Of a DNA stretch of 64,000 nucleotides, positions 1 through 7,509 are shown in pieces. The notes beneath the pieces are model-generated. The model worked only from the letters and a program-made list of their open reading frames with translations. It was not told where the DNA came from and ran no database searches. The DNA is from Mycolicibacterium neoaurum ATCC 25795. Its GTDB lineage: Bacteria; Actinomycetota; Actinomycetes; Mycobacteriales; Mycobacteriaceae. The translations under genes and the position numbers were made by a program. How positions within the stretch are numbered: position 1 is the first letter of the stretch; each line of letters opens with the position of its first letter. The stretch spans positions 62,001 through 126,000 of the forward strand of contig NZ_JMDW01000013.1 in the NCBI RefSeq assembly GCF_000691525.1, given 5' to 3'.

Positions 1-875
1 CCGAAGATGATGTTGGCCTCGGCATGCGCGGCCTCCTGCACCAGCGAGGCGGCCTCGTTGATCTCGAACAGGCCCAGATCACTACCGCCCGCCACCGACA
101 GCAGCACACCCTGGGCGCCCTCCATGGAGGCTTCCAACAGCGGCGAGTTGATGGCGATTTCGGCGGCCTTGAGCGCGCGGCCGTCACCGCGCGCCGAGCC
201 GATGCCCATCAAAGCGGTGCCCGCACCGCTCATCACGCCCTTCACGTCGGCGAAGTCGACGTTGATCAGGCCGGGGGTGGTGATCAGATCGGTGATGCCC
301 TGAACACCGTTGAGCAGCACCTCGTCGGCGCTGCGGAAGGCATCCATCAACGAGACGGCGGCATCACCCATCTGTAGCAGCCGGTCGTTCGGGATGACGA
401 TGAGCGTGTCGCAGCTCTCGCGCAGCGCGTTGATGCCGTTCTCGGCCTGGTTGGACCGGCGCTTGCCCTCGAAGGAGAACGGGCGGGTCACCACGCCGAC
501 GGTCAACGCACCGAGCTTGCGCGCGATGGTCGCCACGACGGGAGCGCCACCGGTACCGGTACCGCCGCCCTCGCCCGCGGTCACGAACACCATGTCGGCG
601 CCGCGCAGCAGTTCCTCGATATCGTCCTTGGCGTCCTCGGCGGCCTTGCGGCCCACCTCGGGGTCGGCGCCGGCGCCGAGACCACGGGTGGAGTCGCGAC
701 CGACATCGAGTTTGACGTCGGCATCGCTCATCAACAATGCCTGCGCATCGGTGTTGATGGCGATGAACTCAACGCCCTTGAGTCCGTGCTCGATCATCCG
801 GTTGACGGCGTTGACGCCGCCGCCGCCGATGCCGACCACCTTGATAACGGCGAGGTAGTTATGCGGGGGGGTCAT
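1..875 (-). CDS. ftsZ: Cell division protein FtsZ (3' end beyond window)
   Basis: Tubulin-like GTPase that polymerises into the Z ring and recruits the divisome at midcell. The first 291 residues are visible. They hold the tubulin signature GGGTGTG at residues 103-109, the N-terminal nucleotide loop GIGGGG near 15-20 and the T7 catalytic loop NVDFAD at 205-210. The start ATG at 873-875 is preceded by an AGGAAAGG ribosome site about 7 nt upstream and gives the mycobacterial N-terminus MTPPHNYLAV. The C-terminal tail that binds partners lies off the left edge. It is last of the dcw genes seen here and is separated from ftsQ by a 194-bp A+T-richer gap, so it probably has promoters of its own. 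Identification is secure. Confidence 0.97.
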   Translation of the reverse strand, partial: MTPPHNYLAVIKVVGIGGGGVNAVNRMIEHGLKGVEFIAINTDAQALLMSDADVKLDVGRDSTRGLGAGADPEVGRKAAEDAKDDIEELLRGADMVFVTAGEGGGTGTGGAPVVATIARKLGALTVGVVTRPFSFEGKRRSNQAENGINALRESCDTLIVIPNDRLLQMGDAAVSLMDAFRSADEVLLNGVQGITDLITTPGLINVDFADVKGVMSGAGTALMGIGSARGDGRALKAAEIAINSPLLEASMEGAQGVLLSVAGGSDLGLFEINEAASLVQEAAHAEANIIF

Positions 876-1069
876 CGGTCGCCTTTCCTGCCCATTGGAG
901 CCTGCCCGTTGGAGTATGTCTTCGGTGTTGCCGCTCTGCCCGAAACCCTAAACCTCAACCATAGGTTTATAGTTATGTCAAGTAGTTCCGTGCAAACAGA
1001 ACGGTAGGGTCACGCGGCACCGTAGGGCCGCAGGCGCGCCGAAGCGACATGATCGAATTTGGCGCAGAA
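876..1069 (-). promoter_or_regulatory. ftsZ upstream region with putative promoter and RBS
   Basis: This 194-bp gap between ftsQ and ftsZ is visibly richer in A+T than its surroundings. On the minus strand it has a perfect TTGACA (976-981), TANNNT hexamers at 958-963 and 945-950, and a small inverted repeat AAACCT/AGGTTT (950-955 and 963-968). Neither hexamer is spaced 16-19 nt from the TTGACA, so I cannot assign one definite promoter. Mycobacterial ftsZ genes are known to have several promoters in this position. The ribosome site AGGAAAGG lies at about 882-889. Confidence 0.5.
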
Positions 1070-2020
1070 CTACTTGACGGTCGGCAGGTCGGGGCTCGAC
1101 ACGTCATAGGTCTGGCCCGGCTGGGTCAGCAGCGCCGCCAGCTTGAGCGCCTTCTCCTGGGTGCGATCGGTGGTGCCCCACACCACCTTTCGGCCGTCGA
1201 ACAAAACCAGGGTGATGGCCGCCACCGACGGCGCCTCCACCCGGCTGACCTGCCCGGACACCTCCGGAGGCAGTGAGGTCAGCACCTCGAGGCCGGCCAG
1301 GGTGGCCGGATCGCGCGGACCAGGGGTCTCGGTGTCGATATAGGGCAGCCCCAGTGGCGGCGGCGCGGTCACGAAATCCACACCGTCGCGGTCGAACAGG
1401 TGTGGGCCGTCCGGATAGTCCTTGACGACCAGCGGCACGCGCTCCTCCACGGTGATCCGCAGCGTGGACGGGTACTCGCGCTGGACCCGGGCGCTGGCCA
1501 CCCGCCGGATGGAGGCAACCCGTTCGGCCACCGCGTCGGTGTCGATCTGCAGCAGGGGCGTGCCCTCCGCAACCGCGGCCACCTGCCGAACCTCGTCCTC
1601 GCTGAGCGCAGTCAACCCGGTCACCACCGTCTCGCGCGCGGACATGATCGGCGTGAAGTACAGCAGTAAGCCCACGCCGACCACCAGCACCGCCAGCACG
1701 GCCGTCCACATCAACACCTTCAGACCGCGGATCACCCCGCGCGGCGCCTGCTTCGGTTGCTCCTCGGTCCGGCCCTGGGCACGACGTTTGGCCTCCCGGC
1801 GGGCCTGCTCGATGGCCATCGCCCTGGCCTGCGCCGCGCGCCGTTCCTCGCGTTCCCGCCGGGCACGTCGACGCGGTCCCTCCAGATCCGGCTCGGCCGG
1901 ATCGGCAGCGGGTTCGCCGGCGGTGGGGGCCTCCGCCGCGCTCGGCTCGGTGGCCGGGTCGGCCACGAGATCGGGATCGGGATCCGCTCCGGACGAACCC
2001 GGCTCGGGTGGGACCGTCAT
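1070..2020 (-). CDS. ftsQ: Cell division protein FtsQ
   Basis: Bitopic divisome protein linking cytoplasmic assembly to septal peptidoglycan synthesis. Residues 1-98 are cytoplasmic, first Asp/Glu/Pro-rich and then strongly basic. One transmembrane helix spans about 101-123 and is followed by a POTRA domain (about 126-195, starting at the ARETVVTG strand) and the FtsQ beta domain. At 316 aa it is of normal length for mycobacteria. The ATG at 2020 overlaps the murC stop by 4 nt, so translation is probably coupled. It sits between murC and ftsZ as in other mycobacteria. Confidence 0.95.
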   Translation of the reverse strand: MTVPPEPGSSGADPDPDLVADPATEPSAAEAPTAGEPAADPAEPDLEGPRRRARREREERRAAQARAMAIEQARREAKRRAQGRTEEQPKQAPRGVIRGLKVLMWTAVLAVLVVGVGLLLYFTPIMSARETVVTGLTALSEDEVRQVAAVAEGTPLLQIDTDAVAERVASIRRVASARVQREYPSTLRITVEERVPLVVKDYPDGPHLFDRDGVDFVTAPPPLGLPYIDTETPGPRDPATLAGLEVLTSLPPEVSGQVSRVEAPSVAAITLVLFDGRKVVWGTTDRTQEKALKLAALLTQPGQTYDVSSPDLPTVK

Positions 2021-3447
2021 CGATCCGCCGCCCGATCGGCGCGCCCACCCACCGCATCGAGGATCTCGCGGCCCAGCAGGGTGACATCACCGGCGCCCAT
2101 GGTCACCACCACGTCTCCGGGCCGGGCGATCTCGGCGACCCGACGGGCCACCGCGGAGAAATCGGGCACGTAGTGCACCGGAACCGTGACGTGCTCGACG
2201 ATGCTGCGCCCGCTGATCCCGGGTATCGGCTGCTCGCGGGCGGCATAGACGTCGAGCACGAACGCCTCGTCGGCCAGACTCAGGGCAGCACCGAACTCCT
2301 TGGCGAATGTCTGTGTGCGCGAATACAGATGGGGTTGGAAGACGACGATCGCGCGGCCCTGCGATTCGGCGGCCAACATGCGCACCGCCGTCAGCGCGGC
2401 GGTCACCTTCGTCGGGTGGTGGGCATAATCGTCGAAAACCCGGACGCCCGCCATCACTCCGACCAGCTCGAAGCGGCGGCGCACCCCCTCGAAGTCGGCC
2501 AATGCCTCCAACACCGCATCCGGCGGCGCCCCCGCCTCGACGGCGGCCAGCAGAGCCGCCAGAGCATTGAGCGCCATATGCCTGCCGGGCACGGCCAGCC
2601 GCATCGTGCGCGGGGCCGTTTCCCCCCTCAGCTGCACCGTGGCCACCGCCCGGGTGCCGTGTTGCTCCCAGTCGAGCAGTGCACCCGCCAGGTCCGCGCC
2701 GGTGCTGCCGTACCGCAGCACCCGGATTCCCAGTGCTTCGGTGCGTTCGGCCAGCGCCGCCGCACCGGGATCGTCGACACAGACCACCAGCGCCCCGCCC
2801 GGCTGGAGCCGCTCGACGAACGCGTCGAACACGTCGACATAGGCCTGCTCGGTGCCGAAGAAATCCAGGTGGTCGGCCTCGATATTGGTGACCACCGCGA
2901 TATCGGGCCGGTACTGCACCAATGAGCCGTCGCTCTCGTCGGCCTCGGCCACGAAATACGGGCCACTGCCGTGGTGGGCATTGGTGCCCGCAGCGCCGAG
3001 ATCGCCGCCGACGGCGAATGACGGATCGAAACCGCTGTGCTGCAACGCGACGATGAGCATCGAGGTCGTGGTGGTCTTACCCGCCGTCCCGGTGACCATC
3101 AACGTCCGGTCACCGGCCATCAACTTGGCAAGCACCACCGGCCGCAGGATGACGGGGATGCCCCGTTGCCGCGCCGCCACGAGTTCCGGGTTGGTCTTCG
3201 GAATGGCCGCATGGGTGGTGACGACCGCGGTGGGCCCGCCGGGCAACATGTCCAGCGCCGCAGCGTCGTGACCGATCTGGATCTGCGCTCCCCTGGCCCG
3301 CAATGCCGCGACCCCGCGAGATTCCTTGGCATCGGAACCGCTGACCTGTCCCCCTCGGTCCAGCAGGATGCGCGCGATTCCCGACATGCCGGCACCGCCG
3401 ATGCCCACCATGTGCACGCGGGCCAGCTCCTGTGGCAGGCCCTTCAC
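2017..3447 (-). CDS. murC: UDP-N-acetylmuramate--L-alanine ligase MurC
   Basis: Cytoplasmic ATP-dependent ligase that adds L-alanine to UDP-MurNAc, the first stem-peptide residue. The N-terminal Rossmann part carries GIGGAGMSG (15-23). The Mur-ligase P-loop GTAGKTTT is at 120-127, and the later DDYAHHP motif of the central/C-terminal domains is present. Length (476 aa) is normal. The GTG start at 3447 overlaps the murG stop in a GTGA, and the stop overlaps the ftsQ start. MurC and MurD act in succession, which makes the absence of murD from this cluster (see findings) conspicuous. Confidence 0.96.
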   Translation of the reverse strand: MKGLPQELARVHMVGIGGAGMSGIARILLDRGGQVSGSDAKESRGVAALRARGAQIQIGHDAAALDMLPGGPTAVVTTHAAIPKTNPELVAARQRGIPVILRPVVLAKLMAGDRTLMVTGTAGKTTTTSMLIVALQHSGFDPSFAVGGDLGAAGTNAHHGSGPYFVAEADESDGSLVQYRPDIAVVTNIEADHLDFFGTEQAYVDVFDAFVERLQPGGALVVCVDDPGAAALAERTEALGIRVLRYGSTGADLAGALLDWEQHGTRAVATVQLRGETAPRTMRLAVPGRHMALNALAALLAAVEAGAPPDAVLEALADFEGVRRRFELVGVMAGVRVFDDYAHHPTKVTAALTAVRMLAAESQGRAIVVFQPHLYSRTQTFAKEFGAALSLADEAFVLDVYAAREQPIPGISGRSIVEHVTVPVHYVPDFSAVARRVAEIARPGDVVVTMGAGDVTLLGREILDAVGGRADRAADR

Positions 3448-4568
3448 CGCAACGACTTTCGGTCTGCGCGGTGGGCTCGGGCCACCTCGATCGCGACCTC
3501 GGCCACCCGGCGTGCGGCATCGCGATGGCCGGCCAGCGCGGCGGCGGCGGTCATCTGCTGCAGGCGCGGCGCGTCGTCGAGCACACCGATGACGGTCTCG
3601 GCGACCAGTTGCGGGGACAGGTCGGCATCGTCGATGAGCAACCCACCGCCGGCCTGCACCACCGGCAGGGCGTTGAGCCGCTGCTCACCGTTGCCGATCG
3701 GCAACGGTACGTACACCGCGGGCAACCCGACGGCGCTGACCTCGGCGACCGTCATCGCCCCGGACCGGCAGATCGCCAGATCAGCTGCGGCATAGGCCAG
3801 GTCCATGCGATCGAGGTAGGGCACCGCCACATAGGGCGGCCCGGACGGCGCGGGCAGGTCGAGGGTGTTCTTCGGACCATGCGCGTGCAGCACCGAAATG
3901 CCCTTGGCCGCAAGCTCGCTAGCGGCACCGGAGACGGCGCGGTTGATGGACTGTGCACCTTGGGAGCCGCCGAACACCAACAGCACCCTGGCATCGTCGG
4001 CGAAACCGAAGGCGGCTCGTGCCTGGGCCCGCAATGCCGCGCGATCCAGCGCGGTGATGCTGGCCCGTACCGGGACACCCACCACCTCGACCGGGCCGAG
4101 ACCCGGGTCGGGCACGGCCGAGAGCACTCGTTTGGCCGACCGAGCCCCCAGCTTGTTGGCCCAGCCGGCGCTGGCGTTGGCCTCGTGGATCACCACCGGG
4201 ACCGACGGCCTGCGCAGACCGCGCCGCGCCGCCAGATACGCGGGCACCGAGACATACCCGCCGAAACCGATCACCACGTCCACCCCGACGGCGTCGAACA
4301 CGCTGCGGGTCTGCCGGACCGCGGTGCGCACCCGCAACGGGAGCCGCAGCAGGTCGGCGGAGGGTTTACGCGGCAGCGGCACCGGGGTGATGAGCTCGAG
4401 GTCATACCCCCGCTCGGGGACCAACCGGGTCTCCAGGCCACGCTGGGTGCCCAGCGCGGTGATCCGGATCTCCGGGTCCAGCTCGGTCAACGCATCGGCC
4501 ACGGCCATCGCAGGTTCCACATGACCTGCCGTTCCCCCGCCGGCCAGGACGACCGATAACGTGCTCAC
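3444..4568 (-). CDS. murG: UDP-GlcNAc:lipid I transferase MurG
   Basis: Peripheral membrane GT28 glycosyltransferase that adds GlcNAc to lipid I to make lipid II. The N-terminal glycine loop GGGTAGH (residues 10-16), the acceptor-side motif HEANASAG, GGSQGAQ in the donor domain and the RSGAMTVAE region are all present. I place the start at GTG 4566-4568, which overlaps the ftsW stop by 4 nt (GTGA) and yields 374 aa. The open frame runs much further upstream, but that part is a shadow over ftsW with no homology. It is followed directly by murC. Confidence 0.95.
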   Translation of the reverse strand: MSTLSVVLAGGGTAGHVEPAMAVADALTELDPEIRITALGTQRGLETRLVPERGYDLELITPVPLPRKPSADLLRLPLRVRTAVRQTRSVFDAVGVDVVIGFGGYVSVPAYLAARRGLRRPSVPVVIHEANASAGWANKLGARSAKRVLSAVPDPGLGPVEVVGVPVRASITALDRAALRAQARAAFGFADDARVLLVFGGSQGAQSINRAVSGAASELAAKGISVLHAHGPKNTLDLPAPSGPPYVAVPYLDRMDLAYAAADLAICRSGAMTVAEVSAVGLPAVYVPLPIGNGEQRLNALPVVQAGGGLLIDDADLSPQLVAETVIGVLDDAPRLQQMTAAAALAGHRDAARRVAEVAIEVARAHRADRKSLR

Positions 4569-6193
4569 CCGTAACGCTGACCTTCCAATGAGCGGGCTCG
4601 GCCCTGTTGACCTCGCCCCTGCCGCGGCTCCGCGCGGCCCCGTTGGGAGGCGCGCCGGCCGTCTCCATGATGCCCTGTGCTCCGTGCCGCTCGATCGGCC
4701 GGATGGCCCTCGCGGCGGCTCGCACGCCGGGCGTCGGCCGCGGATGTCTGGCGCGGCTTCCTGGCCACCGCCTTGCTCTTGCTCTTGGCGGGCGGCTTCT
4801 GCTTGGCCGGGGCCTTGCCCGGTTTGCCCCTGGTGCGCAGCCGGTCGCGGGCGACCTCGAGGCGGCTGGGCACATACGGTTCGGGCAGCGGGAGCCGCAG
4901 CAATCGGGTGACCCGGTCGTCGCGGCCGGCACGCAAGGCCGCGACGGCCTCGGGTTCGTGTCGGGCGGCGTTGGTGATGACGCCGAGGATCAGCATCGTC
5001 GTGGCCGTCGATGTGCCACCCGCGGAGATCAGCGGCAGCTGCAGACCGGTGACCGGGAGCAACCCGACGACGTATCCGACGTTGATGAACGCCTGCCCGA
5101 TCACCCACAGCGTGACGGTGGCCGTCAGCAGGCGCAGGAACGGGTCGGCCGAGCGGCGCGCGATGCGCATTCCGGTGTAGGCGAACAGACCGAACAGGCA
5201 CAGCAGACCGGCGGCGCCGATATAGCCGAGTTCCTCGCCGATGATGGCGAAGATGAAGTCGTTGTGCGCGTTGGGCAGATAGTTGTACTTGGCCGTGCCC
5301 TGGCCGAGTCCGTTGCCGAACACGCCACCATTGGCCAGCGCGAAGCGGGCCTGTCTGGCCTGGTATCCCGCACCACCGGGGTCGGCCCCCGGGTTGAGCC
5401 AGGACTGCACGCGATCGGAACGGTAACCCGCCGACACCGCGAGCACGCCGGCCGCGACCACCATCGCCCCGAGCGAGCTGGCGAACACCCGCAGCGGCAG
5501 ACCTGCGTACCAGAGCAGGCCGAGCAGGATGATGCTCAATGTCACGGTCTGGCCGAGGTCGGGCTGCAGGACGATGAGTGTCAGCGCCAGACCGGCGGCT
5601 GGCACCAGCGGGATGAGCATCTCGCGCAGCGTCGCCTGTTCCAGGCGCCGCGCCGCGAGCAAATGTGCTCCCCAGATGGCGAACGCGATCTTCGCCAGTT
5701 CGGAGGGCTGCATGCTGAAGCCGCCGATGACGAACCAGCCGCGAGAACCGTTGGCCACCTTGCCGATACCGGGGATGAGCACCAGGACCAGCAGCACGAT
5801 GGTGAAGATGAAGGCAGGGAAAGCCAACCGGCGCATGAGTGCGACGGGCATACGCAGCGCCAGATAGAAGGCGATCAGCCCGACGCCGGTCCACAGCGAC
5901 TGTTTGGCGAAGACCGTCCACGGCGACCCACCGGAGTCATAGGAGTACACCCCGGATGCCGAGAGCACCATGATCAGGCCGAGCGTCACCAGGATGGCCG
6001 CCACCGCGATGATCAGGTGGAACGAGGTCATCGGCCGGCCGAGCCACTGTCCGAACCGGGTCCGTGGCATCGGAGTCGCTGCCTTGGCCGCCGGGCTGGT
6101 GGCCAGGCTCTTCCCGACGGTCTGCCCGGGCGTGCCGTCGGCGGACCGATCACCCGTCAACCTCGCCCGCACCCCGGCGAGCGGATTCCTCAC
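4565..6193 (-). CDS. ftsW: Septal peptidoglycan polymerase FtsW (SEDS family)
   Basis: Polytopic SEDS-family lipid II polymerase of the divisome, partner of the class B PBP encoded by pbpB. About ten hydrophobic segments lie between residues 55 and 430. SEDS-typical stretches include the NGSRGWF loop, MQPSELAK, the QPDLGQ motif and the NAHNDFIF region. The C-terminal 110 residues are Arg/Lys/Pro-rich and cytoplasmic and end in LEGQRYG, as in M. tuberculosis. The only usable in-frame start is GTG 6191-6193; an in-frame TAA lies about 50 nt upstream. Normally murD would overlap this start; here a 236-bp gap precedes it, so ftsW may have gained its own promoter. Confidence 0.95.
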   Translation of the reverse strand: MRNPLAGVRARLTGDRSADGTPGQTVGKSLATSPAAKAATPMPRTRFGQWLGRPMTSFHLIIAVAAILVTLGLIMVLSASGVYSYDSGGSPWTVFAKQSLWTGVGLIAFYLALRMPVALMRRLAFPAFIFTIVLLVLVLIPGIGKVANGSRGWFVIGGFSMQPSELAKIAFAIWGAHLLAARRLEQATLREMLIPLVPAAGLALTLIVLQPDLGQTVTLSIILLGLLWYAGLPLRVFASSLGAMVVAAGVLAVSAGYRSDRVQSWLNPGADPGGAGYQARQARFALANGGVFGNGLGQGTAKYNYLPNAHNDFIFAIIGEELGYIGAAGLLCLFGLFAYTGMRIARRSADPFLRLLTATVTLWVIGQAFINVGYVVGLLPVTGLQLPLISAGGTSTATTMLILGVITNAARHEPEAVAALRAGRDDRVTRLLRLPLPEPYVPSRLEVARDRLRTRGKPGKAPAKQKPPAKSKSKAVARKPRQTSAADARRASRREGHPADRAARSTGHHGDGRRASQRGRAEPRQGRGQQGRARSLEGQRYG

Positions 6194-6208
6194 CTGGCAC
6201 CCGCAAGA

Positions 6209-6223
6209 GTCACAGGCGTAACG
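6209..6223. promoter_or_regulatory. Possible MtrA-type operator upstream of ftsW
   Basis: The plus strand reads GTCACAGGCGTAACG. This is two direct half-sites of the GTCACA / GTAACG type described for the response regulator MtrA, which controls cell-wall and division genes in mycobacteria. It lies 16-30 nt upstream of the ftsW start. The match is by eye and from memory of the motif, so it is tentative. Confidence 0.3.
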
Positions 6224-6339
6224 CCAGCCCCATTAGTCTCTTGCACCCCAGAATCCTCCCCCGCCGCGCACCGGACGTCGCGGATATCCGGCGGGTGTGT
6301 CGCGGCAGCCGCCGATTCCAGCTAATCGACCCGGCGCGT

Positions 6340-6397
6340 CGAGAGTGACGAAAAGGTCGTCATCCGGGGCCGTCGAGGAGCCGTAGCGTCACTCTCG
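6340..6397. repeat. 11-bp inverted repeat (REP-like) in the murD gap
   Basis: CGAGAGTGACG at 6340-6350 is the exact reverse complement of CGTCACTCTCG at 6387-6397, with a 36-nt loop. No T-run follows it on either strand, so it is not a classical terminator. It resembles small dispersed intergenic palindromes of mycobacteria, but I see no second copy in this window. Confidence 0.6.
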
Positions 6398-6398
6398 G

Positions 6399-6442
6399 CC
6401 TACGCGCCGACCGAGCCCGCGCGCGGCGCCTACGCGCCGACG
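6399..6442. repeat. Direct repeat duplicating the mraY 3' end
   Basis: On the minus strand GTCGGCGCGTAGGC, which encodes the last codons and stop of mraY, occurs twice with a 30-bp period (6428-6441 and 6398-6411). The second copy lies just downstream of the gene. It looks like a short tandem duplication or a repair scar at the edge of the murD gap. Confidence 0.65.
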
Positions 6443-7509
6443 ATCGACAGCCATTCGCCGTAGAACAGCGCCACCCCCAGGCCACAGGCGATCGCCGTCA
6501 GCAGCCAGAACCGGATGATCACCGTCGTCTCGGCCCATCCGACCAGCTCGAAGTGATGATGGAACGGCGCCATCCGGAACACCCGGCGACCCGTGGTGCG
6601 GAAGGCCAGGATCTGCACCACCACCGAGGTCACCTCGGCCACGAAGAGCGCGCCGAGCACAACGGCCAGGATCTCGGTGCGGCTGGTCACCGACAGCCCG
6701 GCGATGATGCCGCCGAGCGCCAGCGAACCCGTATCGCCCATGAAGATCTTCGCCGGGGCGGCGTTCCACCACAGGAAACCGATACAGGCCCCCGCCGTCG
6801 CCGCGGCCACCAGCGCGAGGTCCAGCGGGTCACGGACGTTGTAGCAGCCCAGGCTCGGGCTGGCCGCACAGTCGTTGCGGTACTGCCAGAACGTGATCAA
6901 CACGTAGGCGGCGCTGACCATGGCCATCGCGCCCGCGGCGAGCCCGTCAAGTCCGTCGGTCAGGTTGACCGCATTCGACCAGGCACTGACCAGCACCACC
7001 ACGAACACGACGAACACCAGCGGTGCCAGCGTGACGGTGGCGATCTCGCGCACATAGGACAGCTGCGCACTGCCCGGGGTGAGACCCTCGGCATTGCTGA
7101 ACTGCAGCACCAGCACCCCGAAGAGCACCGCGGCCGTCAACTGTCCGATGGTCTTGGCCCGCTTGTTCAGGCCGAGATTGCGGGACCGCCTGATCTTGAT
7201 CAGATCGTCGATGAACCCGACGATCGCCAATGCGGTCGCCAGTCCCAACACCAGCAGACCCGATGCCGAGGGGCCCTCACCGCCGAACGGCAAGCCGAAC
7301 AGATGCGTGCCCAGGTAGCCGGCCCAGATGCCGGCCATGATGGCCACCCCGCCCATCGACGGTGTGCCGCGCTTCTTCTGATGGCTGGCCGGGCCGTCCT
7401 CGCGGATCTCCTGCCCGAACCCCTGCTTGGTGAACAGCCGGATGAGCACGGGCGTCAGCACGATCGACACCGCAAGCGCGATCGCGACCGCTACCAGGAT
7501 CTGCTTCAT
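6430..7509 (-). CDS. mraY: Phospho-MurNAc-pentapeptide translocase MraY (MurX)
   Basis: Integral membrane enzyme that transfers phospho-MurNAc-pentapeptide from the UDP precursor to decaprenyl phosphate, giving lipid I. Diagnostic motifs are all present: DDLIKIRRSRN (101-111), NLTDGLDG (182-189), the GDTGSLALGG loop and the FHHHFELVGW histidine motif. About ten transmembrane helices and 359 aa are normal for the family. The ATG at 7509 overlaps the murF stop by 4 nt. At its 3' end, murD is missing and part of the terminal coding sequence is duplicated. Confidence 0.96.
   Translation of the reverse strand: MKQILVAVAIALAVSIVLTPVLIRLFTKQGFGQEIREDGPASHQKKRGTPSMGGVAIMAGIWAGYLGTHLFGLPFGGEGPSASGLLVLGLATALAIVGFIDDLIKIRRSRNLGLNKRAKTIGQLTAAVLFGVLVLQFSNAEGLTPGSAQLSYVREIATVTLAPLVFVVFVVVLVSAWSNAVNLTDGLDGLAAGAMAMVSAAYVLITFWQYRNDCAASPSLGCYNVRDPLDLALVAAATAGACIGFLWWNAAPAKIFMGDTGSLALGGIIAGLSVTSRTEILAVVLGALFVAEVTSVVVQILAFRTTGRRVFRMAPFHHHFELVGWAETTVIIRFWLLTAIACGLGVALFYGEWLSIVGA

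Larger units (their letters stand above)
6194..6429. other. Intergenic gap at the usual position of murD
   Basis: In other mycobacteria murD, about 1.4 kb, lies between mraY and ftsW. Here only 236 bp separate them, and none of the six frames carries a Mur-ligase motif. What it does hold is an 11-bp inverted repeat (6340-6350 / 6387-6397), a 14-bp direct repeat of the mraY 3' end, a short palindrome GGCGTAACGCC (6216-6226), and a minus-strand micro-ORF of about 18 codons starting GTG CAA GAG whose TGA overlaps the ftsW GTG. I see no convincing MurD remnant. Confidence 0.8.

Noticed and set aside
958..981. Complete sigma-A promoter (TTGACA with TATGGT) upstream of ftsZ
   Set aside because: The spacer would be only 12 nt, too short; kept only as a general promoter region.
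4569..5921. Long open frame (over 800 codons) extending murG upstream through ftsW
   Set aside because: The part beyond GTG 4568 is a frame shadow over ftsW with no homology; MurG's own conserved N-terminus begins at 4568.
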